Assembly (NCBI GenBank): GCA_023451115.1
Contig: JAEXFV010000154.1
Location: forward strand, 5,188 to 69,187
DNA length: 64,000 nt
Source: Bacillota bacterium
GTDB taxonomy: Bacteria; Bacillota; Clostridia; Christensenellales; CAG-138
Direction: 5' to 3'
The stretch's first letter is position 1. Each line of letters begins with the position of its first letter. Below, in pieces: positions 1 to 8,903 of this stretch. The notes beneath the pieces were generated by a model. The model was not told the DNA's origin. It was given only the letters and a program-made list of their open reading frames with translations, and made no database searches. Both the position numbers and the translations under genes were made by a program.

Positions 1-672
1 AGGTGGATTCTATTAACGGGGCTGGGCGTTGTGGTAGCGTTGCTGCTGGTTAAGGCGCTGTCATTGGCAGGGATATTTGGGCCGGCCCATCCAGCTGCGG
101 CAATCCTGACAGAACAGGGCGTATTGATCGATCCCGGGCATGGCGGATTTGATGTGGGAGCGATCGGCGTATCCGGGTCCGAGGAGGATAAGCTGAATCT
201 GGAAATGGCGCAGGCTCTCAAGCAGGAGCTGGAAAGCAGGGGGATCCCGGCAGAACTTTTGCGGCCTACCCAGGAAGCCCTGGCACAAACCAAAGAGGCG
301 GATATGGAAGCCCGCGCCCAGGCTATACGGGAGAGCACGGCGGCAGTGCTGATCAGCCTCCACATGAACAGCTTTCCGCAAGACGCAAGCGTCCACGGCC
401 CCCAGGTATTTTACCAGCAGGATTCCCACATCGGCCAGGATTTCGCCTCTGTCTTGCAACCATACTTAAACGATGTTGCAAACGGTACGAGAAAGCCCGC
501 CGCCCAACGGCTGATTGTGCTCAGCGCCGCGGAAGGGGTGCTCCCGGGGGTGCTGGTGGAATGCGGTTTTCTTACCAATGCAGAAGAAGAGGAAAACTTG
601 AAAAAACCCGGATACCGTAAGCGCTTTGCGGCGGCGCTGGCGGACGGAATTCAGGCCTATTGCCAGGGATAA
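1..672 (+). CDS. cwlD: N-acetylmuramoyl-L-alanine amidase, CwlD-like (5' truncated by window)
   Basis: Zinc amidase of the Amidase_3 family, which cuts the bond between N-acetylmuramic acid and the peptide stem of peptidoglycan outside the membrane. The frame is open to the first base, so the true start may lie upstream; the first internal start is GTG at 31. A hydrophobic N-terminal segment is followed by DPGHGG (zinc His about residue 37 from that GTG), SLHMNS (second zinc His, about 110) and VECGFLTN (catalytic Glu, about 178). The single short catalytic domain behind a membrane anchor matches CwlD, which makes muramic lactam in spore cortex. The SpoIID/LytB gene just downstream fits a cell-wall role. 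Family assignment is firm; CwlD rather than another short amidase is inference. Confidence 0.85.
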   Translation, partial: RWILLTGLGVVVALLLVKALSLAGIFGPAHPAAAILTEQGVLIDPGHGGFDVGAIGVSGSEEDKLNLEMAQALKQELESRGIPAELLRPTQEALAQTKEADMEARAQAIRESTAAVLISLHMNSFPQDASVHGPQVFYQQDSHIGQDFASVLQPYLNDVANGTRKPAAQRLIVLSAAEGVLPGVLVECGFLTNAEEEENLKKPGYRKRFAAALADGIQAYCQG

Positions 673-738
673 CATCCTGGTAATCTGTGAACAAACGAAA
701 AACTTCTCACATAAGTTCCCCACAAGCGGCAGGATATT

Positions 739-747
739 TGGTACAAT
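739..747 (+). promoter_or_regulatory. Candidate extended -10 promoter for the SpoIID/LytB gene
   Basis: TG-G-TACAAT is an extended -10 element 55 bp before the start at 802. No good -35 box is seen. The same TGGTACAAT string occurs before the parE-like gene at 13900. Confidence 0.4.
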
Positions 748-801
748 AAAACAGTATATCTTAGGCTTTTATGTCAACTTTTTAATAAAGGGGTAGAAAC
801 A

Positions 802-3612
802 ATGCACAAAAGGCTTTCTTTTCTGCTGGCGCTTGCGCTGCTGATGTCCCTCACGCTGGGTATTGGCGCACCGGCCCTAGCAGCCACTGATTATTCTAAT
901 GTGCGGGTGCGGCTTTCCGTAGGCAGTGTCAATTCCATGACCATTCCCGTAAGCGGCACTTACTTCATCCAGGAGAATGGCGTAACCTTTAAAAACGGCA
1001 CGTTAACCGCTGAGGTTTCCGGCGGACAGATTGTATTGAGCCACTCTTCCGGCGGAGAACTTTATTCCGGCAGCAGCGTGAACATTATGCGCCAAAGCAT
1101 AGAGCCTTCTGCGGGATACCTGCGCATTGCCACAAGCCATGGTACCAGGAGCTATTTGGGCCATCTCAACCTGCGGCGCACCAGCAGCGGCTATATCCAG
1201 GCGGTGAACACGGTGCCGCTGGCCCATTATCTTTACGGCGTGGTAGCTTATGAAATGAATGATAATTTCCCCCTGGAGGCGCTGAAGGCCCAGGCGGTAG
1301 CTGCAAAATGCTATGTGCTGGCCAATATGAACCCCAGCAGCTATTATGACATTGGCGATACTGCCAGCGACCAGGTATACAAAGGCTATGTGTCCAGCTA
1401 TAAAAATGTGATCAAAGCGGTGGACGCTACCTGGAATGTGGGATTGTATCTGGGCAGTTCCATCCTGTGCAGCTATTTTGCAGCCAGCAACGGCGGTTCC
1501 ACGCTGCTCCCATCCGATGCCTGGAGCGGCAGCAACCGCTATCAGTGGGACAAGGCCTTCAAACGGGTAGAGGACCCTTATGATGTAAAAAACCCTCTGA
1601 GCGTGCAGGAAACCATATTTTTCCCTGAGGATGGGGATGATGGCGATATGTCCACAGCATTGGGAAATTACCTGCGGAACCGGGCCGCTATGGCATTGGC
1701 GAACGAAGGGGTTTCCTGTACGGTGTTGAGCATCGATGCTATCAATGAACTGGAAATTGTCCAGATGGATTATTCCGACAGCGATAATATTGTTGCCTAT
1801 ATTGATATGGATGTACTGATCCGGGATGCGGATGGCGATAAATCGGAAGAAAATGTAGCATATAATTTTTATATCAACGAGCTCAAATGGAATGGCGTCA
1901 CCACCAAAACCCAAAGCCTGCGTTTATACACAGTAGAGGAAAGCCGAAAAGGATTTGAGGTGTATCGGGGGCGCTATGGCCATGGCGTGGGATTATCCCA
2001 GCGCGGGGCGGAGCAAATGGCAAACGATGGCTGGGATTATGAAGAGATTTTAGAGTTCTACTATCCCGGTGCAAAGCTCAAGGACATGAAGCTCTCTAAG
2101 CCAACCGATCCGGTAAACAACAATGCCGGTTCCAGCAGCGCTGGCTCCAGCAATGCCGACTCCAATACGCAACCCCCAGCCAGCGGGGATATTACAGCAA
2201 CCGCGGTGACCAAGAGCAGCGTGAATTTCAGAACGGGCCCCGGCACCAATTACACCAAATTGGGCTCCGTACCCGGCGGCACGAATTTAAATGTATATGG
2301 GGAGAGCAATGGATGGAGCCTGGTGGCCTATCAGGGGACGCAGGGTTACATTCGAAACGACTATCTAACCATCACGCCGGTAAGCAGCGGCAGCAACAAC
2401 AGTTCCGGCAACCAGGGCGGCTCCGGTAGCAGCGATGGATATGCCGTAGCGGCCTATGGCGAGGTTACCTCCAATACCCTGAATTTCCGGGATAAGGCGG
2501 TAACCGGCAAGGTGCTCCAGCAATTGAAAAAAGGAGACCAGATAGACATTTATGCGTATGTAGAGGATTCTACGTGGTACTATTGCGCTGCAAAAGGGAT
2601 GGAAGGGTATGTAAGCGCCCAATATATCAAGCTGACGGGAACGCCTTCCAACAGCTCTTCGGGCAGCGGCAGCCAATCCAATACCCAGCCTTCTGTTTCC
2701 AGCGGCATGGCGGCGGCAGGGTCTATTGGCGTAATCAACAATGAAACCGCTTATTGGCATAAAAATCCCGCCTTTGTGGCCAAAGATGTGATGGGGCGCT
2801 TCCCCAACGGTACAACCTTGACGCTGGAAGGGTACAGCGGCGAGTTCTATATCGTAACGGTAAATGGTATCACCGGTTATGTTTATCAGGATGATCTGAC
2901 CATTACCAGTTATGCAGGAGAAGCAGCCGGCTCGTCTCCATCCAATACCGCTGGCGCCAGCCAAAGTGTGATGGGCTATGGGCAAACCACCGCCAATGTC
3001 AACTTCCGGAAAGGCCCAGGAACCAATTATGACTCTATAGGGAAACTGGCCAAAGGCACCAAGCTGACCCTGTATGCCAAGGAAAGCAATGGGTGGTATC
3101 ATGTGCAGGCGGATGGCAAAGAGGGTTATGTGAGCGGCGCTTATGTCAAAGTAACCCAACAGGGCAGTACCAGTAGTTCCAGCCAGCCCGGCTCCGCCGC
3201 TTCCTCCGGCAGCAGCGCTACGCTGAAAACCGGCCAAGTGGTAAACGAATGGGTGCGCTTGCGTTCATCTGCCAGTTACAGCACACAGGATAATATCATT
3301 GGCGATTATGATGTAGGCACCCAACTGACCATTTTGGGCGCCAGCGGAAGCTGGTATCAGGTGCAGACCCCGGATGGAAAAACGGGATACATGCACAGCG
3401 ATTATGTGAAGATCACCGGCACCATTTCAACCCGCGCCGGCAAAACCACAGCCCGGGTGAATTTCCGCAAACAAGCCAGCGAGAGCGCCGGCATCATCCA
3501 AACCCTTGCAAAAGGTACGGCCGTTACCATACTGGGAGAAAGCGGAGAATGGTATCAAATTCAGGTGGGTTCTAACATCGGCTATGCGGTAAAACGCTAC
3601 ATCAGCGGCTAA
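802..3612 (+). CDS. SpoIID/LytB-domain exported protein with six SH3 repeats
   Basis: A 936-residue exported cell-wall protein. A signal peptide ends near ALAATD (about residue 28). The SpoIID/LytB domain spans roughly 110-430; it holds the GVVAYEM segment, whose Glu (about 151) matches the catalytic acid of SpoIID lytic transglycosylases, and the hallmark HGVGLSQRGAEQMA at about 394-407. After a Ser/Gly/Asn linker come six bacterial SH3 (SH3b) repeats, each with an NFR or LRSS-type start, a GWY/WY core and a GYV/GYM end, separated by Ser-Gly linkers. They probably bind peptidoglycan. SpoIID proper is near 340 residues and has no SH3 tail, so this is a LytB-like wall enzyme rather than the sporulation protein. 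The ribosome site AAAGGGG precedes ATG. Confidence 0.88.
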   Translation: MHKRLSFLLALALLMSLTLGIGAPALAATDYSNVRVRLSVGSVNSMTIPVSGTYFIQENGVTFKNGTLTAEVSGGQIVLSHSSGGELYSGSSVNIMRQSIEPSAGYLRIATSHGTRSYLGHLNLRRTSSGYIQAVNTVPLAHYLYGVVAYEMNDNFPLEALKAQAVAAKCYVLANMNPSSYYDIGDTASDQVYKGYVSSYKNVIKAVDATWNVGLYLGSSILCSYFAASNGGSTLLPSDAWSGSNRYQWDKAFKRVEDPYDVKNPLSVQETIFFPEDGDDGDMSTALGNYLRNRAAMALANEGVSCTVLSIDAINELEIVQMDYSDSDNIVAYIDMDVLIRDADGDKSEENVAYNFYINELKWNGVTTKTQSLRLYTVEESRKGFEVYRGRYGHGVGLSQRGAEQMANDGWDYEEILEFYYPGAKLKDMKLSKPTDPVNNNAGSSSAGSSNADSNTQPPASGDITATAVTKSSVNFRTGPGTNYTKLGSVPGGTNLNVYGESNGWSLVAYQGTQGYIRNDYLTITPVSSGSNNSSGNQGGSGSSDGYAVAAYGEVTSNTLNFRDKAVTGKVLQQLKKGDQIDIYAYVEDSTWYYCAAKGMEGYVSAQYIKLTGTPSNSSSGSGSQSNTQPSVSSGMAAAGSIGVINNETAYWHKNPAFVAKDVMGRFPNGTTLTLEGYSGEFYIVTVNGITGYVYQDDLTITSYAGEAAGSSPSNTAGASQSVMGYGQTTANVNFRKGPGTNYDSIGKLAKGTKLTLYAKESNGWYHVQADGKEGYVSGAYVKVTQQGSTSSSSQPGSAASSGSSATLKTGQVVNEWVRLRSSASYSTQDNIIGDYDVGTQLTILGASGSWYQVQTPDGKTGYMHSDYVKITGTISTRAGKTTARVNFRKQASESAGIIQTLAKGTAVTILGESGEWYQIQVGSNIGYAVKRYISG

Positions 3613-3638
3613 ACTGCTGAGAAGCAAAAGGATAAAGA

Positions 3639-3671
3639 AAAGGCCTGGCATCTGCCGGGCCTTTCGCTCTT
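3639..3671. terminator. Bidirectional intrinsic terminator
   Basis: A 12-bp stem (AAAGGCCTGGCA with TGCCGGGCCTTT, one G-U pair), with T-rich sequence on both outer sides. It ends the SpoIID/LytB transcript and could also stop the convergent trkA-trkH transcript. I see no gene in the 3672-3785 remainder. Confidence 0.75.
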
Positions 3672-3785
3672 TCCCTAATTTCTAAGGCTTGCAGGACTCC
3701 GCTATAGCGTAACGCAGCTTGTGCTTTAGGCGCATTAACATCAGGAGTTTTTGAATTACCTCAGACGCATGCAACATGGATTTGG

Positions 3786-5240
3786 TTATCCACGCTTCCA
3801 CACCGAAGGGGCAAACAGCAGAACCATGGGGAATATCTCCAGACGGCCGATGAGCATATTGCCGGATAACACCAATTTTGAGAACCAGGAAAAATCGGAG
3901 AAATTTCCAACAGGCCCTACCATCTCTAAGCCGGGCCCCACGTTATTGATGCAGGCCAACACTGCGGTAACGGTGCTGGTGAAGTCAAAATTATCCAGGG
4001 ACACCAGCAGGATTGAAACAATGCAGATTAAGCAGTAGGCTACCAGGAACATATTCACGCCACGGGTTACCGAAGCGTCCACCACCTTTCCATCCATGCG
4101 GATTACCTTGATGGAACGGGGGTGCAGCAGCTTCTGAATTTCATTTTTCAAGGATTTCCATAAAATCAGCATGCGGGAAACCTTCATGCCGCCGCCGGTA
4201 GAACCGGCGCAGGCGCCTACAATCATTAGCACCACCAACAGCGTGCGGGAAAGCTCTGGCCATTGGTTAAAATCTGCGGTGGCAAAACCGGTAGTGGTGA
4301 TGATGGAGGAAACCTGGAAGAAGGCATGGTGGAGGCTTTGCCAGATACCCGAATATTGAGGGAGAATGTTAAGGGCGATTACAACGGTAGAGGCCAGCAC
4401 GATCACCAGATACGCCCGCAATTCCTCATTGCGCCAGGCCTGCTTGAACTCTTTCACCAGCAGCAGGTAATAAATGCTGAAATTAACCCCAAAGAGCACC
4501 ATAAATACTGCAATTACCCCTTGGAGGTAGTAGCTGTTATAAGCGGCAATGCTGGCGTTTTTGATGGCGAATCCGCCGGTGCCTGCGGTGCCGAAGGCGT
4601 TGACAATGCTGTCAAACAAAGGCATACCCCCGCAAAGCAGCAACACGATTTCCAATAAAGTGAGGCCGATGTAAATCCCATACAGTATGCGGGCGCTGCT
4701 GCGCATGGTGGGCACCAGCTTGCCTACCTGGGGCCCAGGGCTTTCAGCGCGCAAGAGGTGGAAGGAGTCGCCGCTGCCCTTGCTTTGCGGCACCACAGCC
4801 AGCATGAACACCAGGATACCCATACCACCCAGCCAGTGGGTAAAGCTGCGCCAATACAGCAACCCCATGGGCATCCGTTCAATGTCGGTTAAAATGGTAG
4901 ATCCAGTTGTGGTAAACCCGGATACCGTTTCAAAAAAAGCATCGATAAAATTGGGGATTGCGCCGCTGATCCAAAATGGCAAAGCGCCAAAGAAGGAAAT
5001 GACGATCCACGCCAACGCCACCGTGACAAACCCTTCTCGGGCATGGATACCTTTTTCTGCACCCTTTTTGAAGAATAGCAGCAAATGGCCGCAGATTAGC
5101 AACGCAGCCACGGTGATGAGTAAGGCATGCACGGAGGCAATTTCCTGGTTTACCAGAGAGATCAATAAGGCCGGAATCATGAAAATGCTTTCCAGCCTGA
5201 GAATGTGCCCAATAAAATAGCAGATTGCCCGTTTGTTCAT
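3786..5240 (-). CDS. trkH: Trk potassium uptake membrane subunit TrkH/KtrB family
   Basis: A 484-residue polytopic membrane protein of the TrkH/KtrB superfamily, which carries K+ inward through four pore-like repeats. Filter-like segments are visible: SGFTTTGST (first), GTAGTGGFA (second), ITTTGFATAD (third) and the degenerate NNVGPGLEMVG (fourth). The SLRMxxx-type segment is replaced by AESPGPQVGKLVPTMRSSAR, typical of TrkH. It starts 2 bp after the trkA stop, so the two are co-transcribed and translationally linked. TrkA supplies the cytoplasmic nucleotide-binding gate. Confidence 0.93.
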   Translation of the reverse strand: MNKRAICYFIGHILRLESIFMIPALLISLVNQEIASVHALLITVAALLICGHLLLFFKKGAEKGIHAREGFVTVALAWIVISFFGALPFWISGAIPNFIDAFFETVSGFTTTGSTILTDIERMPMGLLYWRSFTHWLGGMGILVFMLAVVPQSKGSGDSFHLLRAESPGPQVGKLVPTMRSSARILYGIYIGLTLLEIVLLLCGGMPLFDSIVNAFGTAGTGGFAIKNASIAAYNSYYLQGVIAVFMVLFGVNFSIYYLLLVKEFKQAWRNEELRAYLVIVLASTVVIALNILPQYSGIWQSLHHAFFQVSSIITTTGFATADFNQWPELSRTLLVVLMIVGACAGSTGGGMKVSRMLILWKSLKNEIQKLLHPRSIKVIRMDGKVVDASVTRGVNMFLVAYCLICIVSILLVSLDNFDFTSTVTAVLACINNVGPGLEMVGPVGNFSDFSWFSKLVLSGNMLIGRLEIFPMVLLFAPSVWKRG

Positions 5241-5242
5241 AA

Positions 5243-6628
5243 CTAGCTGTCCTTCCCCGGCCCGGGTTCATCAGCAAAAATGTTGTTGAGGCTGCTAATC
5301 GCGCGGTCGGCCGTGGTAACAATCACAGCCGTATCCCCTTCCAGCAGGCAATCGCTGCCACGGGGAAGAATGATTTTGCCATTGCGGTTGATGCAGGCGA
5401 TGAGAATGTTTTCCCGCAGGTTTAGCTCGTACAACGGCTTGCCCAAGTACTTGACTGCCTTGGTCACCTTAAACTCCAGCGCTTCCGCTTTGCCATCCAC
5501 AATCCGGTATAAAGTGAGCATGGAACCGCCGGAGGTGTTGTCCATCGCCCGCACATAACGCAAAATCTCGTTTACGGTTAGCAGTTTGGGGCTAACGATA
5601 GTGTCCACCCCTTTGTTTTGGAACATAGCCGCATATTCCGTGCGGTTGATTTTGGTAATGCACTTAGGCACGCCCATATGGTCGGCATACATGGAAATAA
5701 TCAGGTTTTCCTCGTCAATGCCGGTGAGGGTAACCAAAGCGTCGGTCTGCTCAATGCCTTCCGCCAACAGCAGGTCGTGCAGGGTCCCATCCCCGTGGAT
5801 GATCAAAGCCCCCGGCAACATATCGGAAAGCACCTCGCAGCGCGCCAGTTTTTCTTCAATAATCTTTACATTCACCCGGCTGTCCAGCAGGGACTGCGCC
5901 AAATAAGCGGCAATTCGGCTGCCGCCAATGAGCATTATGCTGTGCACCCGCTGCTTATCAATGCCCAGGTCTTTTACCAGCACGCCCAAATCCCGGGAAG
6001 CTGCCGTAACCGTGATTTTATCGCCTTGCTGGAGCTGGAACTGCCCGGTGGGGATGGTGACCACGCCTTCCCGCTCTACCGTACACACAAGGGCCTTTAC
6101 ATGGCTTACTTCAGATAGCTGATCCAGCCGTAGCCTGCACAAGGGGCTGCCCTGCTTGATTTTCAGTTCCACCAACTCCGCACGGCCTTTGGCGAAAGAA
6201 TCCCGCTTCAGGAAAGAAGGCAGCTGCAACAACCGCAAAATTTCCCGCGCTGCGGCTTTTTCTGGATTGATGGTAAGGGAAAGCCCCAGCTCTTCTTTGA
6301 GAAACTGGAGCTGTTGTTCATATTCCGGGTTGCGTACCCGGGCGATGGTATGCTTGCAACCAAGCTTGCGGGCCAATACACAGCATAACAAGTTCACTTC
6401 GTCCCCGGATGTGGCTGCAATGAGCAGATCCGAATTGCCCACGTCCGCTGCGCGCTGGGTTTCCAGCGTGGCCCCGTTGCCGTTGACCACCATTACATCC
6501 AGCGCCTCTTGGGATTCCTGTAACACCTGCAGGTTGTTATCTATTACAACCATGTCATGGCCTTCGTGGGAAAGCTGCTGCGCCAGAGTATAGCCTACCT
6601 TACCGTCGCCTACGATTACGATTTTCAT
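5243..6628 (-). CDS. trkA: Trk potassium transport regulatory subunit TrkA
   Basis: A 461-residue cytoplasmic RCK protein with two tandem RCK_N plus RCK_C units. The first Rossmann motif, VGDGKVGYTLAQQ (about 5-17), is intact and followed by the acidic VIDNN end of strand 2. The second unit has a degenerate loop, LIGGSRIAAYLAQ (about 233-245), with VKIIEEK. It gates TrkH in response to nucleotides. It is the first gene of the trkA-trkH operon, and the leader carries two hairpins (listed separately). Clostridial RCK proteins can also bind cyclic-di-AMP; a PII-like cyclic-di-AMP receptor lies elsewhere in this window, but that link is inference. Confidence 0.93.
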   Translation of the reverse strand: MKIVIVGDGKVGYTLAQQLSHEGHDMVVIDNNLQVLQESQEALDVMVVNGNGATLETQRAADVGNSDLLIAATSGDEVNLLCCVLARKLGCKHTIARVRNPEYEQQLQFLKEELGLSLTINPEKAAAREILRLLQLPSFLKRDSFAKGRAELVELKIKQGSPLCRLRLDQLSEVSHVKALVCTVEREGVVTIPTGQFQLQQGDKITVTAASRDLGVLVKDLGIDKQRVHSIMLIGGSRIAAYLAQSLLDSRVNVKIIEEKLARCEVLSDMLPGALIIHGDGTLHDLLLAEGIEQTDALVTLTGIDEENLIISMYADHMGVPKCITKINRTEYAAMFQNKGVDTIVSPKLLTVNEILRYVRAMDNTSGGSMLTLYRIVDGKAEALEFKVTKAVKYLGKPLYELNLRENILIACINRNGKIILPRGSDCLLEGDTAVIVTTADRAISSLNNIFADEPGPGKDS

Positions 6629-6643
6629 AATAAGCCTTTCACT

Positions 6644-6668
6644 TCCTGGAACAATAAAAATTCCAGGA
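6644..6668 (-). promoter_or_regulatory. Leader hairpin immediately upstream of the trkA ribosome site
   Basis: A perfect 8-bp inverted repeat (TCCTGGAA / TTCCAGGA) with a 9-nt loop, 15 bp before the trkA start. A second 8-bp stem lies just upstream at 6685-6707 (GGCCAACC / GGTCGGCC, one G-U pair on the transcript). Neither matches the cyclic-di-AMP (ydaO) riboswitch core. They may form a structured 5' leader or simply protect the message. Confidence 0.45.
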
Positions 6669-6855
6669 TTCCAATAAGGTCCCGGGCCAACCCCGATGAG
6701 GTCGGCCGCATATCGGAGAATATTCCATTATTATAATGCTAGTATAAATTGCAACATAAGGCAAGTGAAAAAGTTGTTTGTATGATAAAGGAAAAAACAG
6801 GCTTACAAAAATGCTGGGATATTTTTACAAAGGCTGGCCGATTGTGGTATGCTAG

Positions 6856-7316
6856 AAACAGCCAGTCTGTTATTCAAAATCGCTGTACGGGGGTATGGAA
6901 TATGAAACGTACAAAAGGGGGCTCAACACCAAAATACATTTGGCCGTGGATGCGAATGGAATGCCAGTCAGAGTTCTTGTTACGGCGGGTACCAGAGCTG
7001 ATTGTAAAGAAGCGATTGCCCTGATAGATAGGATTTGTGCAGAGTATTTGCTGGCCGACCGGGGATCCGATACCAATGCGATCATGGAATATGCATTGAG
7101 AAAAGGGATCCTGCCGGTGATTCCTCCAAAAAGAACCGTGTAGTGCAACGGGAATATGATTCTTACCTGTACAAACTGCGTCACTTGGTGGAAAACACGT
7201 TTCTCCATCTCAAACGCTGGCGTGGTATTGCTACCAGGTACGCCAAAACCACTGCTTCCTTTGTTGCCGCTATCCAGATACGCTGCATCGTTTTGTGGTC
7301 CACTATTTTAGCCTGA
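6856..7316 (+). pseudogene. Decayed IS5-family transposase fragment
   Basis: The C-terminal half of a DDE transposase of the IS5 group. One frame up to 7143 encodes GLNTKIHLAVDANGMPVRV, then VTAGTRADCKEA and LLADRGSD (the second catalytic Asp), ending VIPPKR. A -1 frame continues it with NRVVQREYDSYLYKLRHLVE (the catalytic Glu region) and RGIATRYAKT, stopping at 7316. The frames meet at a CCAAAAAG run near 7130. The N-terminal part with the first Asp is missing and no terminal inverted repeats were recognised, so this is a remnant rather than an active element. Confidence 0.8.
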
Positions 7317-7428
7317 TTCGTGTCAACACTATCTAAATTTAGCGTAATTAATAAAAATACAATTGAAGTATTTTGCTATAAAAACGGCCGCAGCTACACC
7401 CTTTACCGCCAATAACAGTGAAGATAAA

Positions 7429-7456
7429 ACATGGCATGCCGTTTGGCATGCCATGT
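7429..7456 (-). terminator. Intrinsic terminator of the DUF1292 gene
   Basis: A perfect 12-bp stem (ACATGGCATGCC / GGCATGCCATGT) with a 4-nt loop. Read on the minus strand it is followed by TTTTATCTT and lies just after the stop at 7472. Confidence 0.8.
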
Positions 7457-7471
7457 CTGCGTTTGAAAGGA

Positions 7472-7789
7472 TTACTCTTCGTCCTCGTCTTCAATTTCCA
7501 GCTCGCTGCCCAGGCGCTCTTCGGCGATTGCCGCCAAAGTGTCCATAAGCTCTTCGTCTGCCGGGAGGAATTCCTCCATATCCCCGTTAACCACTACCTT
7601 CATGATATACACGTCCTGCTCGCCGCAAGTGCATGCATCGTCATCACATTCGCACTCCTCGGGGAGTTCGGAAAGATCCATCAATACTGCATATTCCTGG
7701 CCATCGTGCTCAAAATAGTCGATCACATCCAGCTCGAATTCGTTGCCATCATCGTCCGAAAATACGACGAAATCCCGTTCTTCTTCCAT
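7472..7789 (-). CDS. DUF1292 family acidic protein
   Basis: A short, very acidic protein of 105 residues, related to the DUF1292 (YrzB-like) family common next to RNA and division genes in Firmicutes. It has the family pattern of FSDDDGNEFELDVIDYF, then EYAVLMDLSELP, and a later strand VYIMKVVVNGD. A cysteine-rich insert (ECECDDDACTCGEQ) sits between the two halves, and the tail is mostly Glu and Asp. The ATG at 7789 has a GAGAGGTGG ribosome site 8 nt upstream; the GTG four codons earlier would overlap it. No function is established for the family. Confidence 0.75.
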   Translation of the reverse strand: MEEERDFVVFSDDDGNEFELDVIDYFEHDGQEYAVLMDLSELPEECECDDDACTCGEQDVYIMKVVVNGDMEEFLPADEELMDTLAAIAEERLGSELEIEDEDEE

Positions 7790-7961
7790 GGTTTGCACCA
7801 CCTCTCAAAGTTTGGTCTTATTGTATCTTATTGCGTTAGGGTTTGCAAGCAATAGTATGCCCCGGAAACATTCTTTTCAAAAGTAACTTTCCCTAATTGA
7901 GAGAAATTCAAAAGGCTGCAAAAATATTTTTTTATAACCTAAAAATTATTTTGAAAACCTA

Positions 7962-7990
7962 TTGGAATATCGAACGAATTATGATATAGT
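7962..7990 (+). promoter_or_regulatory. Sigma-A type promoter upstream of the YheO-like regulator
   Basis: TTGGAA and TATAGT with exact 17-bp spacing in an AT-rich stretch. The rest of 7790-8122 holds no gene. An imperfect dyad around 8009-8040 (GGTATTC ... GGAATGGTACC) between promoter and gene could be an operator. Confidence 0.6.
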
Positions 7991-8122
7991 AAAAACAGGC
8001 AAACCCATGGTATTCTGCTGAAAAACGGAATGGTACCATTGCCGGTTTCATTGCAGGTGAAAAGAAGATTTCATTTAGGATATCCAGGTGTCATCAACGC
8101 CTGAAGTAAGGAGGAACAGCCT

Positions 8123-8737
8123 GTGATGCTGGACTTTTACCGCCGGCTTGCAGCCGCGCTGGCACGCCAGTTTGGAGAAAACTGTGAGGTTGTTGTGCAT
8201 GACCTGACACGGGCTGACAGCACAATTGTAGCCATTGAAAACGGCCATGTTACCAACCGGAAGATCGGTGACGGGCCTTCCCATGTGGTGCTGGAGGCGC
8301 TGAAGAAGCCTCCGGAAGAGCTGCATGACCAGTTGGGGTATTTGGCACAAACGCATGATGGCCGTATTGTAAAATCCAGCACAGTATATATCCGGGATAA
8401 CGATGGGGCTGTAACGGGCATTCTTTCGATCAACTACGATATTACCGGCTTGGTGATGGCGGAAACCGCGATTAAGTCGTTACTCAACCATACGGAAGAG
8501 CCAAAGCCGGAACGCATTCCCCAAAATGTGAATGACCTGCTGGACGATTTGATCGACCAGAGCGTAGCCTTGGTAGGCAAACCCATTGCGTTGATGAGCA
8601 AAGAGGATAAGATACAGGCTATTCAATTCCTCAGCAATGCAGGCGCTTTCCTGATCACAAAAAGCGGGGATAAGGTGGCCAAGCATTTTGGGATTTCCAA
8701 ATATACGCTGTATTCCTATATCGATGCAAAAGGATAA
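8123..8737 (+). CDS. YheO/DauR-type PAS and helix-turn-helix transcriptional regulator
   Basis: A 204-residue DNA-binding regulator. The N-terminal two thirds is a YheO-type PAS domain (NCEVVVHDLT near 22-31, IRDNDGAVTGILSINYDITG near 91-110), thought to sense a small ligand. The C-terminus has the HTH_22 helix-turn-helix (GDKVAKHFGISKYTLYSYID). TAAGGAGG lies 8 nt before the GTG at 8123 and 11 nt before the ATG at 8126, so either may be used. It sits directly upstream of ygeY-ygeW-arcC on the same strand. Relatives such as DauR control amino-acid catabolism genes, so local control of that set is likely. Confidence 0.85.
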   Translation: MMLDFYRRLAAALARQFGENCEVVVHDLTRADSTIVAIENGHVTNRKIGDGPSHVVLEALKKPPEELHDQLGYLAQTHDGRIVKSSTVYIRDNDGAVTGILSINYDITGLVMAETAIKSLLNHTEEPKPERIPQNVNDLLDDLIDQSVALVGKPIALMSKEDKIQAIQFLSNAGAFLITKSGDKVAKHFGISKYTLYSYIDAKG

Positions 8738-8743
8738 CCTTTT

Positions 8744-8811
8744 CCCAAGTAATCATTGGATTTTTGGGATTTCTAAGAGGTATGCCAAAAAGAGGTTGCT
8801 TTGCTCATAGT
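8744..8811 (+). repeat. Two-hairpin intergenic motif, weak copy
   Basis: CCCAA / TTGGG stem (8744-8768), then linker ATTTCTAAGAGGTATG, then CCAAA with a weak TTTG partner. The linker and order match the copy at 12718, but stem 2 is poor. Confidence 0.35.
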
Positions 8812-8903
8812 TCCATCGGGACATCAAATAGAAGCCCCTGAAAACGCTAACATACAAACAATCGCATCCATTCAAATCAGCAATTATTAGAGGAGGAGCT
8901 ATT

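Noticed and set aside
6629..6750. Cyclic-di-AMP (ydaO) riboswitch before trkA
   Set aside because: Only two simple hairpins are seen; the conserved riboswitch core is absent and the region is short.
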